Assembly (NCBI RefSeq): GCF_018613715.1
Contig: NZ_JAGGPT010000011.1
Location: 1 to 64,000 of the forward strand
Origin: Chryseobacterium sp. ISL-6
GTDB lineage: Bacteria > Bacteroidota > Bacteroidia > Flavobacteriales > Weeksellaceae
Direction of reading: 5' to 3'
Length of the DNA: 64,000 nt
The notes beneath the pieces are model-generated. The model saw only the letters and a program-made list of their open reading frames with translations. It was not told where the DNA came from and searched no databases. Both the position numbers and the translations under genes were made by a program. Below, piece after piece: positions 42,703 through 51,614 of this stretch (position 1 is its first letter; each line of letters begins with the position of its first letter).

Positions 42703-43895
42703 GCTTTCACTCCGTTAATCTGATGATAAATATTTAGGGAATTGCTCACGATTTTAGTATAACCTTTCACATCTTCACCACTCCATGCTCGATTAGCTTC
42801 TCCATAGCTTCCAAATTTATCAGACATCAGATCATGTTCAGATTCGATTCCGTTCAGAACAAATCGGTATAGATAAAGTGTTACAAAAACTTTCCCTGTT
42901 ACCATTCCCTGAGAGTCAGATAAGAAAGATTCTATATTTCTCATTACCGGATCTAGAAACAATGCTTCATGAAGCCAGTTGCCATACCAATCGGACAACT
43001 GCGATTTCATCATTTGCTGATATTTAGATAAAGTATGCTTCTCTAATAAATGATGCGCTTTGATAATGACTGATGCAGCAGCAGCTTCAAATCCTACTCG
43101 TCCTTTAATTCCAACGATCGTATCTCCTACATGAATATCACGACCAATACCGTAAGCGGAAGCCAGTTCTTCAATCTTCTGAATCGCATAGACAGAATGG
43201 CTAAAGTATTCGCCATTCACTGCTACCACTTCTCCATTCTTAAATTCTATTTCCAGTTCAGAAGGTTGGCTCTCTTTAATTTGTGAAGGAAAGGCTTCTT
43301 CAGGCAGATAATTTCTTGAAGTCAATGTTTCTTTTCCACCTACAGAAGTTCCCCAAAGTCCCTTATTAACCGAATATTGAGCTTTATGAAATTCCATATT
43401 ATAACCATGACTTTTCAGGAATTCAATTTCTTCTTCTCTTGACAATGCCATATCACGAATCGGCGTAATGATTTCCACATTTGGAGCCATCACCTGAAAG
43501 ATCAAATCAAAACGCACCTGATCATTGCCTGCTCCTGTACTTCCATGAGCAATAGCATCAGCCCCAATTTCCAAAGCACATTTTGCAATCTCCTGAGCCT
43601 GAATGGTGCGTTCAGCACTTACGGAAAGCGGATAGGTATTATTTTTCAATACATTCCCGAAGATCAGATACTTTACACAAGAATTGTAGTAATCTTCCTG
43701 AGCGTCAATACACCTGTAGTTTTTCACCCCAAGATTCAGGGCTTTCTTTTCCAGTTCCTTTTCTTCTTCTTTAGAAAAGCCCCCTGTATTTACAGTTACT
43801 GCATACACCTCATATCCAAGTGTTTCACTAAGATATTTAGCACAGTAAGAGGTATCTAAACCACCACTAAACGCTAAGATTACTTTCTTTTTCAT
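42699..43895 (-). CDS. argG: Argininosuccinate synthase
   Basis: 398 residues, the usual length. It joins citrulline and aspartate using ATP. The PP-loop FSGGLDTSYCAKYL is at the N-terminus, and AHGSTGAGNDQVRFDL binds citrulline/aspartate. It overlaps the upstream GNAT gene by 29 bases and the downstream argC by four bases, so the three are tightly coupled at the head of the arginine operon. Confidence 0.96.
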   Translation of the reverse strand: MKKKVILAFSGGLDTSYCAKYLSETLGYEVYAVTVNTGGFSKEEEKELEKKALNLGVKNYRCIDAQEDYYNSCVKYLIFGNVLKNNTYPLSVSAERTIQAQEIAKCALEIGADAIAHGSTGAGNDQVRFDLIFQVMAPNVEIITPIRDMALSREEEIEFLKSHGYNMEFHKAQYSVNKGLWGTSVGGKETLTSRNYLPEEAFPSQIKESQPSELEIEFKNGEVVAVNGEYFSHSVYAIQKIEELASAYGIGRDIHVGDTIVGIKGRVGFEAAAASVIIKAHHLLEKHTLSKYQQMMKSQLSDWYGNWLHEALFLDPVMRNIESFLSDSQGMVTGKVFVTLYLYRFVLNGIESEHDLMSDKFGSYGEANRAWSGEDVKGYTKIVSNSLNIYHQINGVKA

Positions 43896-44556
43896 CTGTC
43901 TTCTTTTTCGTATTGTTATTTACAAGATCTAATTCATCAGCCGTGATTTGTTCTGAGGACAAAAAACTTTCCTGAATCATTTCCTTGTTATATTCTTTTT
44001 GGGGATGTTCATTTCCAACCCCGTTAATTACATTATTTTGCGGAACGAAAAGCATCGCTGTACATAAACAGTTCTTACGTTCCTTCTTCATTAAAATTTC
44101 ATAATTCACACAGTTCTTACACCCATTCCAAAACTCTTCATCCTGCGTCAATTCAGAATAAATAACCGGTTTATATCCTAAGTCACTATTGATTTTCATC
44201 ACCGCAAGCCCTGTCGTTAATCCAAATACTTTAGCGGTCGGATATTTGTCTCTTGATAATTGAAAAACCTTATTCTTTATCAAAGTGGCAACACCTCCGT
44301 TCCTATATTTTGGAGATACAATAAGTCCTGAATTTGCCACAAACTGACCATGTGACCAGGTTTCTATATAACAGAATCCCACCCATTCTCCATTTTCAGT
44401 AGCAACCACGGCATTACCTTCTGAAATCTTTTTACTTAAATATTCTATGGAACGTTTTGCGATCCCCGTCCCTCTCCGTTGTGCAGAATCATACATTTCC
44501 TGCTGTATTTCACTCACATACATTAAATGCTCGCATGAGGAAATTTCTATTTCCAT
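43867..44556 (-). CDS. GNAT acyltransferase, probable first enzyme of N-acylated arginine synthesis
   Basis: 229 residues. A GNAT core (about 25-150) has AVVATENGEWVGFCYIETW and the acetyl-CoA loop PKYRNGGVATLIKN. A Cys-rich region (GCKNCVNYEIL and KNCLCTAML) and a disordered tail follow. As the first gene of the arg operon, with no argA or argJ elsewhere in the cluster, it is the best candidate for the N-acyl (acetyl or succinyl) transferase acting on glutamate; that role is inferred from position. The promoter lies 22-54 bp upstream. It overlaps argG by 29 bases. Confidence 0.7.
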   Translation of the reverse strand: MEIEISSCEHLMYVSEIQQEMYDSAQRRGTGIAKRSIEYLSKKISEGNAVVATENGEWVGFCYIETWSHGQFVANSGLIVSPKYRNGGVATLIKNKVFQLSRDKYPTAKVFGLTTGLAVMKINSDLGYKPVIYSELTQDEEFWNGCKNCVNYEILMKKERKNCLCTAMLFVPQNNVINGVGNEHPQKEYNKEMIQESFLSSEQITADELDLVNNNTKKKTDEKESNLSV

Positions 44557-44569
44557 TTATTTATCTGAA

Positions 44570-44610
44570 TTTTTTAGCAAATTTAAAGCATAATAACTTT
44601 AAAAACCAAA
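44570..44610 (-). promoter_or_regulatory. Arginine operon promoter with TTTGCTAAA box
   Basis: Minus strand: TTTG at 44610-44607, 21 bp, TAAATTTG at 44585-44578, continuing as CTAAAAAA. The box TTTGCTAAA (44581-44573) overlaps the -7 element and predicted start site. The same nonamer occurs twice in front of the divergent regulator gene. Confidence 0.6.
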
Positions 44611-44676
44611 TTAAAAAGATATTATTTTTGTTTAAATCAATTTTACAAGATAATATATCTTATTTGAAATATATAA

Positions 44677-44707
44677 TTTTGCTAAATTATTATATATTTG
44701 CTAAAAT
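44677..44707 (+). promoter_or_regulatory. Promoter of the zinc-ribbon/HTH gene with two TTTGCTAAA boxes
   Basis: TTTGCTAAA occurs at 44678-44686 and 44697-44705 (19-bp spacing). The second is the continuation of a -7 element TATATTTG (44693-44700) that lies 14 bp before the ATG at 44715, so the 5' leader is very short. No good -33 TTTG is seen. Confidence 0.5.
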
Positions 44708-44714
44708 ACTATAT

Positions 44715-45131
44715 ATGGAAAATAAATGTCCCAAATGCAATAGCACTAATTTCGTAAAAAGCGGGGTTATTAATGAGAAACAAAGATTCCATTGCAAAGA
44801 CTGTAAGTATTATTTTACTGTAAAAAAAATAGGAAAACAAATTGATGATTATTACGTAACCAAAGCTCTCCAACTATACCTTGAGGGGCTAAGTTTTCGT
44901 GAAATAGAAAGAATTATCGGGGTTTCTCATGTCACGATCAGCTCGTGGATCAAAAAGTACAACATCACCAGACCGCCTCATTCTGAGTTCCATCCCGTAT
45001 ATAAAATTTTAAAACAAAATGAACTTATTGAATATATGTCCAATGAAGAGAATATTAAAAACTCCGGATTAATTATTACCCAATTTGCAGATAAATACAT
45101 GTTGATCAAATGGGAACGATTTAAAAAATAA
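44715..45131 (+). CDS. Zinc-ribbon/HTH protein resembling IS1 InsA, likely domesticated regulator
   Basis: 138 residues from ATG 44715; a longer ORF to the left overlaps the divergent GNAT gene and is unlikely. The N-terminal zinc ribbon has CPKC...FHCKDC (four Cys), followed by an HTH (LSFREIERIIGVSHVTISSWIKKY) as in IS1-type InsA proteins. No InsB/DDE catalytic domain follows, and there are no terminal repeats around it. It faces the arginine operon head-to-head and both promoters share TTTGCTAAA boxes, so a role as regulator of this region is a reasonable hypothesis. Confidence 0.75.
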   Translation: MENKCPKCNSTNFVKSGVINEKQRFHCKDCKYYFTVKKIGKQIDDYYVTKALQLYLEGLSFREIERIIGVSHVTISSWIKKYNITRPPHSEFHPVYKILKQNELIEYMSNEENIKNSGLIITQFADKYMLIKWERFKK

Positions 45132-45347
45132 AGACTAAAATTGTAAAATTACTTATTTGCGAAAACTGTTTTAAACAAGCCACCACCTAACTCGAATCCT
45201 AGATCGCGAAACTTTTAACTCTCAACAAGTAACCTGCGATACAGGTAATAACTATATAATTACCAATAATATATATTAAATTTTTATAACTAAATTATTA
45301 ATTACAATTTGGCTTTCACAAAATTAACGCCAAAAAATTGATAATTT

Positions 45348-46727
45348 ATGAAGAAAATACTCACTTTTATTGGATTAGCTCTAATCAGTAATTCTCTATA
45401 CTCCCAAGGATCACCAGATTATGGAAATGGGTTAAAAATAAATCTAAATCCAGAGGGAGATAAATTTGTCAGATTCATTTTATGGGACCAGTTCTGGCTA
45501 AGAAATTCCCAAATGAATCCCGGAAGTATGGTTGGAGGCGAACCCACAGACAATACCTGGAGCGTAGGAAACCGAAGACTTCGGGCCTTAGCCTATGCAC
45601 AGGTCACCAAAAGATATATGATCTTGCTTCATTTCGGAATTAACAACCAAACCTTTATTAATGGCGGAGCAACAGGAACAACAGGAACAGGTGGTTACGG
45701 AAATGGGAAAAAGCCACAGCTTTTTTTCCATGATGCATGGAACGAATATGCCGTAATTATGCCTGGAGAAGCAGGTAAATTCAGCCTAACCTTAGGAGCC
45801 GGTCTCCATTACTACATGGGATTATCCAGAATGACAATGGCCTCAACCCTCAATTTCCTTACCCTTGATTCTCCTGTTTTTTCATGGCCTTTAATTGATA
45901 GTTCCGATCAGTTTGCAAGACAGCTGGGAATGTTTGCTAAAGGAAAATATGGAAAACTTGAATACCGGTTAAGCTTAAATAAGCCCTTCGCTACTGATCT
46001 GGTTCCCGTAAATGTTACGGATCCTTCAAGAGCTATTGCCGTAGACAATAACGGAAACCCTAGTTTTTCGAAAGCAGGATATTTAGAATATCAGTTTCTA
46101 GATGAGGAATCTAACACGCTTCCTTTCAAAGTTGGATCTTATCTCGGAACTAAAAGAGTATTCAATGTTGGTGCAGGTTTTTACCACCAGGCAGACGGTA
46201 CAAGAACTTCAGTGAATTCCAATATTGAAAAACATGATATTACCCTTTTAGCTGTTGATGCTTTTGCAGATATTCCATTAGGAAATGCTAAAAATAAAAT
46301 GGCTGTTTCAGCTTATGCCGGGTATTATAATTATCAGTTCGGTCCTAATTATGTACGAAATCTAGGCACCATGAATATTGCTGCTACCGATCCAAATTTT
46401 GTTGGACAAAAAGCAATTGCCGGTCCCGGAAATTTACAGCCTACGATCGGAACAGGTAATATTATCTACGCACAGGCCGGTTTACTATTACCAAGTCAGG
46501 CAGAAAAACCGAAGATCAGAATTCAACCTTTCGCAGCCTACACCCATAAGAATTTTGAAGCTTTTGATAAATCCTCTTCTCAATTTGATGTCGGAGCCAA
46601 TTGGTTCATCGATGGTCATCACGCAAAGATTACCACACAGTATTCAACGAGACCTGTTTACTATAATCCTACTGAAAAACCAAAATCAAAAGGAGAATTT
46701 ATTGTGCAGTTTCAGATTTATCTATAA
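45348..46727 (+). CDS. Outer-membrane porin
   Basis: 459 residues with a signal peptide (1-19, ending LYSQ) and an amphipathic beta-rich body (for example KRYMILLHFGINNQTFINGG, EYRLSLNKPFATDL), ending in the aromatic-terminated strand KGEFIVQFQIYL typical of outer-membrane barrels. It is the first gene of a rightward series with an MFS transporter, so it probably lets the same small solute through the outer membrane. The preceding 216 bp contain a degenerate repeat tract related to 14940-15138. Confidence 0.8.
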   Translation: MKKILTFIGLALISNSLYSQGSPDYGNGLKINLNPEGDKFVRFILWDQFWLRNSQMNPGSMVGGEPTDNTWSVGNRRLRALAYAQVTKRYMILLHFGINNQTFINGGATGTTGTGGYGNGKKPQLFFHDAWNEYAVIMPGEAGKFSLTLGAGLHYYMGLSRMTMASTLNFLTLDSPVFSWPLIDSSDQFARQLGMFAKGKYGKLEYRLSLNKPFATDLVPVNVTDPSRAIAVDNNGNPSFSKAGYLEYQFLDEESNTLPFKVGSYLGTKRVFNVGAGFYHQADGTRTSVNSNIEKHDITLLAVDAFADIPLGNAKNKMAVSAYAGYYNYQFGPNYVRNLGTMNIAATDPNFVGQKAIAGPGNLQPTIGTGNIIYAQAGLLLPSQAEKPKIRIQPFAAYTHKNFEAFDKSSSQFDVGANWFIDGHHAKITTQYSTRPVYYNPTEKPKSKGEFIVQFQIYL

Positions 46728-46786
46728 AAAGGATGATCGAATATACTTTTTAAAAAAAATTTAATTAACATCAAAAATCAAGTGAT

Positions 46787-48367
46787 ATGAGCGATACTCA
46801 TCATGAAAATTACGAGAATATGACTGAAAAGCAGAAAAACAGAACCATCTGGAGTGTTATTACTGCATCATCTCTCGGAACATTGATAGAATGGTATGAT
46901 TTCTATATTTTCGGAAGTTTAGCCGTTGTATTGGCTACCAAATTCTTTCCATCAGACAATCCTACAGCTGCATTTTTATCTACTTTAGCGACTTTCGCAG
47001 CGGGATTTGTAGTGAGACCATTTGGAGCTTTATTCTTTGGAAGATTGGGAGATATTATCGGAAGGAAATATACTTTTCTTGTCACACTATTAATCATGGG
47101 GTTTTCCACTTTCTTAATCGGATGTATTCCAAGTTATGAAACCATTGGATTCATGGCTCCTGTTCTGGTTTTAATTTTAAGATTATTACAGGGATTAGCA
47201 TTAGGAGGCGAATACGGGGGTGCTGCCACTTATGTTGCTGAATATGCACAACCACATCGAAGAGGATATTGGACCTCATGGATCCAGACTACCGCAACGG
47301 CAGGGTTATTTATTTCATTGATTGTTATTCTAATCACTAAAAATACCCTTTCAGCAGAAGAATTTGATGGCTGGGGTTGGAGAGTTCCATTCTGGATCTC
47401 TATTCTAATGGTTGGCGTTTCTTATGTCATCAGAAAAAACATGAAAGAATCTCCTCTTTTTGCAAAAGCTAAAAGTGAAGGTAAAACCTCTAAAAATCCT
47501 TTAAAAGAAAGTTTTGGAAATAAATACAATTTCAAATTTGTTTTACTGGCCTTATTCGGAGCTGCGATGGGACAAGGAGTCATCTGGTATACGGGACAGT
47601 TTTATGCAATGAGCTTCCTGCAAAAGGTAATGAATGTTGAATCTGCACAGGTAGATTCACTAATGGCTACGGCCTTACTTTTAGGAACTCCATTCTTTGT
47701 ATTCTTTGGGTGGCTTTCTGATAAGGTTGGTCGAAAAGCCATTATGATGACCGGAATGCTGGTTGCTATTTTAGCCTACCGTCCTATTTATGACAGCATG
47801 TATAAAAGTGTTAATATCGAAAGTAAAACCATTGCCACAAACGGAATTACAGAAAAGAGAACTGCTAAAATCCATAAAGATATCGCAAGCGACAGCCTGG
47901 TCACCTTCCATAAGGAAACGCTGTTTACAGATGGTACTTTAATTAAAAAAGACAGCATCGTTCATTGGTCAGCAAGTGGTCCGGTAATAAAAGACGGTAA
48001 AGCGGAAGAACCAAAAGTTTCTCAATCGTTGAAACTTAATGACGACACGAAATGGTATCTGGTCTTTATGGTGTTTATTCAGGTGATATTTGTAACCATG
48101 GTTTATGGACCCATAGCAGCATTCCTTGTAGAAATGTTCCCGGTACGAATCCGCTACACCTCAATGTCATTACCTTACCATATTGGTAATGGGGTATTTG
48201 GAGGACTTCTTCCGGCAGTGGCTACTTATCTGGTAACAGCAGGAAAAGATGCCGGCCATCCTACCTGGTATCTTCAGGGGCTTTGGTATCCTATAGGAGT
48301 TGCAGGCGTCTGTTTGTTGATCGGATTATTTTATCTTAAAAGGAAAAACAATAATATTCACGATTAG
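46787..48367 (+). CDS. MFS transporter, metabolite:H+ symporter type, with large periplasmic insertion
   Basis: 526 residues. Twelve helices are expected: TM1 region IEWYDFYIFGSLAVVL and loop 2-3 GRLGDIIGRKYTFLV (the MFS A-motif), with a second copy in the C-half (GWLSDKVGRKAIMM). The pattern is that of the MHS family carrying organic acids, betaine or proline. Between about residues 335 and 415, after TM9 (LVAILAYRPIYDSMY), a hydrophilic segment of about 80 residues is inserted before the next helix (WYLVFMVFIQVIFV). It lies 60 bp after the porin; co-transport of a short-chain acid is inferred from the downstream ligases. Confidence 0.85.
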   Translation: MSDTHHENYENMTEKQKNRTIWSVITASSLGTLIEWYDFYIFGSLAVVLATKFFPSDNPTAAFLSTLATFAAGFVVRPFGALFFGRLGDIIGRKYTFLVTLLIMGFSTFLIGCIPSYETIGFMAPVLVLILRLLQGLALGGEYGGAATYVAEYAQPHRRGYWTSWIQTTATAGLFISLIVILITKNTLSAEEFDGWGWRVPFWISILMVGVSYVIRKNMKESPLFAKAKSEGKTSKNPLKESFGNKYNFKFVLLALFGAAMGQGVIWYTGQFYAMSFLQKVMNVESAQVDSLMATALLLGTPFFVFFGWLSDKVGRKAIMMTGMLVAILAYRPIYDSMYKSVNIESKTIATNGITEKRTAKIHKDIASDSLVTFHKETLFTDGTLIKKDSIVHWSASGPVIKDGKAEEPKVSQSLKLNDDTKWYLVFMVFIQVIFVTMVYGPIAAFLVEMFPVRIRYTSMSLPYHIGNGVFGGLLPAVATYLVTAGKDAGHPTWYLQGLWYPIGVAGVCLLIGLFYLKRKNNNIHD

Positions 48368-48410
48368 GAACGGAATCACTTAAATTTTTATTAATTTTAA
48401 AACTACTAAA

Positions 48411-48638
48411 ATGAACGGACTAAAAAAAATATTAGGCATTCTATGGATTTTAATTGCTTTAGTTGTGGGCTATTTTGGGATAACCGTATTAGGTATTCCA
48501 AAAATAACCTCAGGAAAGCAGGAGGATCTGGTATTTGGTATTATTATCCTTTTTGTATTGATGCCAATTATTTCAGGTGGACTAGCCATTTTTGGTTATT
48601 ATGCTCTAACAGGAGAATATTCTGACGACAAAATTTAA
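48411..48638 (+). CDS. Small membrane protein (DUF6814-like)
   Basis: 75 residues with two hydrophobic helices (about 5-27 and 41-64) linked by a short loop IPKITSGKQEDL. Proteins of this type regularly follow MFS symporters of the preceding type in flavobacteria; the DUF number is from memory. It is possibly an accessory subunit of the transporter. The intergenic distance to the MFS gene is 43 bp. Confidence 0.65.
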   Translation: MNGLKKILGILWILIALVVGYFGITVLGIPKITSGKQEDLVFGIIILFVLMPIISGGLAIFGYYALTGEYSDDKI

Positions 48639-48640
48639 TT

Positions 48641-48721
48641 ATAAATGATATATGATAATTGATGAATGATCTATATTAAAGAATCTGTTCATCAATTATC
48701 TTTTATCAATCATCATTTATG
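48641..48721. repeat. Inverted-repeat element overlapping the next start codon
   Basis: The left part reads ATAAATGATATATGATAATT then GATGAATGA. The right part, inverted, reads ATAAATGATGATTGATAAAA then GATAATTGATGAAC. The arms consist of 'ATAAATGATNATTGAT'-like units. The ATG of the next gene (48719) lies inside the outer end of the right arm, so the element could control its translation. Confidence 0.6.
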
Positions 48722-48913
48722 AAGAAGAGACACGAACAAAAACTGATCATCTTAAGCATTGGATTAATGATCGCTTTCAGTATTCCCATTTCATTGTTAT
48801 TTAACAGTGAAAAAGATACTTTTGGCTATCCAATAATTCTGATCTATATATTCGCTGTCTGGATGCTTTCTATCATCATATCTTTTATAATTGTAAAAAA
48901 GTATGATGAGTAG
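48719..48913 (+). CDS. Small two-helix membrane protein preceding the SLC5/histidine kinase
   Basis: 64 residues: a basic N-terminus (MKKRHEQK), two hydrophobic helices (about 9-27 and 36-59) and the end KKYDE. It overlaps the following permease/kinase gene by 11 bases. Small proteins in this place beside SLC5-type permeases (as DUF485/DUF4212 types beside acetate permeases) often assist the carrier. I cannot assign it to a named family. Confidence 0.6.
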   Translation: MKKRHEQKLIILSIGLMIAFSIPISLLFNSEKDTFGYPIILIYIFAVWMLSIIISFIIVKKYDE

Positions 48914-51599
48914 TTTTGCCCTATTTGCTGTTGTTCTCCTTTATCTGGCTCTCCTATTCCTGGTTGCCTATTTGGCAGAAAAGAAAAAAAGTAAGCTCTG
49001 GATCAACAATCCCTATATCTACGCATTATCATTAGCCGTTTACTGTACAGCATGGACTTATTATGGAAGTATAGGCGTTGCGGCAACAAGTGGATTAAAT
49101 TATTTACCTATTTATGTTGGCCCTATCATTGTTATTCCCGCATGGATTTTCATTAATACCAGAATTGTGCGGATTTCCAGGATCAATAAAATAAGCAGCC
49201 TGGCAGATTTCATCTCTTTGAGATATGGTAACAGCAGAAACTTTAGCGCTATTATTACTATTGTTTGCCTTCTAGCCATTATTCCGTATATCGGATTACA
49301 GATCAAAGCGATCTCTGAAACTTTTCACCTGGTAACAAAGACTCCGACATCTCAAAATATACTTACGGACAACGCGACATTTGTTGTTGTTTTAATTGCT
49401 TTGTTTTCATCATATTATGGAACCCGGTATGTAGACGCTTCAGAAAAACGCCTTGGAATCATCTCTGCTATTGCCTTAGAAAGTTTTTTAAAATTATTTT
49501 TCATTATCATTCTCGGATTATTTGTTATCTATTTTGCCTTTGACGGTTTTTCAGATATTTATGAAAAAGCGAGCAAATTTGAGGACTTTAAACAGAAAAA
49601 TACTTTTAATGGAATTGAAGGAGCCATGAACTGGATGATCTTGTGCATGATCTCGGGAACGGCGATCTGTATTCTTCCCAGACAGTTCCATACAGCTATT
49701 GTAGAAAACAGACAGGAAAAACATATAAAAACAGCGATCTGGTTTTTTCCGCTTTATCTTTTAATTTTTACCATTTTTATTTTTCCTATTGCCTGGGGTG
49801 GAAGGATTATTTTTGATGGACAAAATGTAAATCCTGAGTTTTACTCTATATTAATTCCACAATATTTTGACAATACATTAATTACCGTTTTGGTTTTTCT
49901 TGGTGGCTTAAGTTCATGTATCTCTATGATCATCATATCGGCTATTACTTTATCGATCATGCTTTCCAACAACCTCATCATTCCCTATGGACTGCTTGGG
50001 AAATTTAAATCTGAGAATGAGACTCAGAACACCCGAAACATTACCAATATTAGGAAAATAAGCATTTTTGCTTTGATTATTATGGCTTTCGCCTTCTACA
50101 AGTATTTCATCCTTAAAACCTCATTAGATTCTGTAGGACTAATCTCATTTGTAGTAATTGGTCAGCTGGCACCTGCATTTTTTGGCGCTTTATTTTGGCG
50201 TAGAGGAACTTATAAGGGTGCTGTTGCAGGACTTCTTGCCGGATTGGTAATTTGTTACTTCGGCCTAATTATTCCTCAATATTACTTCTCTTACAATCAA
50301 GAGCTCAAAGGAGTTTTGAGAGATATTTATAACATTTTTGATGTCTTTAGCATTCCTTATTTAAGCAGGATTCCGGAAATTTTCTTCTGGTCTATTTTAA
50401 TTAATACGGGATTATTTACTATTATTTCTGTTAGCGTTAAAGGAAACTACAGGGAAAGAAATTTCGCTGAACTTTATGTGGATGTTGATAAATATATTCA
50501 AAACCATGAGAATGCTTTCATCTGGCGCGGTACTGCTTATGTTTCAGATATCAAAAATATTCTGGAACGATTTTTAGGTAAAAAGAAAACAGAACAGGCA
50601 TTGAGAATATTTAATTTAAAATACAATATTGATTCCCAAACTGAAACTGCAGATTCAAGATTTATTAAATTTTCTGAAAACCTTTTAGCAGGAAGAATAG
50701 GAACCGCCTCTGCTAAAATCCTAATTGAAGGTGTCACAAAGGAGGATAAAATATCTTTAAAAGAAGTTTTAGATATACTGGAAGAATCTAAAGAGAATAT
50801 TACTTTAAACAAAAAGCTAACAGAAAAATCTGAGGAATTAAAGCAACTTTCAGAGGAGTTAACTGTAGCTAACGAAAGTTTAATTATTAAAGATCGCCAA
50901 AAGGATGACTTCCTGGATTCTGTTGCGCATGAGCTGAGAACACCCATTACAGCAATTCGTTCCGCCGGGGAAATCCTGGCTGATGATGACGATATTCCTT
51001 TAGATATTAAAAGGGAATTTTTAAACAATATCATTACAGAATCTGACCGGTTAAGTGAGATCATCAACGACATCCTCTATCTTGATAAATTAGAACATGG
51101 TGAAATTGCTTTAAATATTAAACAGAATAACATCCTTGACACCTATAAAAAAGCGCTCAATCCACTACTTCATTTGATACAACAGAAAGATATCCACATC
51201 AGTGAAGTGGACCTTCTCAGCGACCATTTGTTTGAATATGATGAAGCAAGATTCATTCAGTTATTTCAAAATATTCTTGGAAATGCTTTAAAATTTGCAG
51301 ATGATCAGGGAACGATACAAACGAAGTTTTCTAAAAAAGAAGATCATTTGGTCATAACCATTTTTAATACCGGAAAAAAGATCCCGGAAGAAGATCTGGA
51401 AATGATTTTCAACAAATTTTATCAATCTAAAAATCAGAATATTTTAAAACCTACAGGAAGCGGACTTGGGCTTGCCATCTCAAAACAAATCGTTGAAGCC
51501 CATCAAGGCTCAATACTTGCTGAAAATAATGGCTTGGGTGTCACCTTTACGATAAGCTTTCCTGAAGATATAAAAGAAAATCAAAATGAAGTTGAATAA
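48903..51599 (+). CDS. Fused SLC5-type permease / sensor histidine kinase (CbrA-like)
   Basis: 898 residues. The N-terminal ~490 residues form about 13 helices of the sodium:solute symporter type (YALSLAVYCTAWTYYGSIG, SLADFISLRYGNSRN, LAPAFFGALFWRRGTYKGA). A linker domain and coiled coil (about 585-665) lead to the kinase: H-box VAHELRTPITAI with H676, N-box FQNILGNALKFADD, G boxes GSGLGLAISKQIVEAHQG. This transporter-sensor fusion occurs in CbrA and its relatives, where transport and signalling are linked. A receiver-only response regulator follows 15 bp later. The ligand is probably an organic acid, inferred from the downstream ligases. Confidence 0.92.
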   Translation: MMSSFALFAVVLLYLALLFLVAYLAEKKKSKLWINNPYIYALSLAVYCTAWTYYGSIGVAATSGLNYLPIYVGPIIVIPAWIFINTRIVRISRINKISSLADFISLRYGNSRNFSAIITIVCLLAIIPYIGLQIKAISETFHLVTKTPTSQNILTDNATFVVVLIALFSSYYGTRYVDASEKRLGIISAIALESFLKLFFIIILGLFVIYFAFDGFSDIYEKASKFEDFKQKNTFNGIEGAMNWMILCMISGTAICILPRQFHTAIVENRQEKHIKTAIWFFPLYLLIFTIFIFPIAWGGRIIFDGQNVNPEFYSILIPQYFDNTLITVLVFLGGLSSCISMIIISAITLSIMLSNNLIIPYGLLGKFKSENETQNTRNITNIRKISIFALIIMAFAFYKYFILKTSLDSVGLISFVVIGQLAPAFFGALFWRRGTYKGAVAGLLAGLVICYFGLIIPQYYFSYNQELKGVLRDIYNIFDVFSIPYLSRIPEIFFWSILINTGLFTIISVSVKGNYRERNFAELYVDVDKYIQNHENAFIWRGTAYVSDIKNILERFLGKKKTEQALRIFNLKYNIDSQTETADSRFIKFSENLLAGRIGTASAKILIEGVTKEDKISLKEVLDILEESKENITLNKKLTEKSEELKQLSEELTVANESLIIKDRQKDDFLDSVAHELRTPITAIRSAGEILADDDDIPLDIKREFLNNIITESDRLSEIINDILYLDKLEHGEIALNIKQNNILDTYKKALNPLLHLIQQKDIHISEVDLLSDHLFEYDEARFIQLFQNILGNALKFADDQGTIQTKFSKKEDHLVITIFNTGKKIPEEDLEMIFNKFYQSKNQNILKPTGSGLGLAISKQIVEAHQGSILAENNGLGVTFTISFPEDIKENQNEVE

Positions 51600-51614
51600 C
51601 CATACAAACACATT

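Noticed and set aside
44457..44714. Upstream extension of the zinc-ribbon/HTH gene to 44457
   Set aside because: It overlaps the divergent GNAT coding region and both promoters; the ATG at 44715 directly precedes the zinc-ribbon Cys motif.
44715..45131. Active IS1-type insertion sequence
   Set aside because: No InsB/DDE domain, no terminal inverted repeats or target duplications were seen; it looks like a stand-alone HTH protein.
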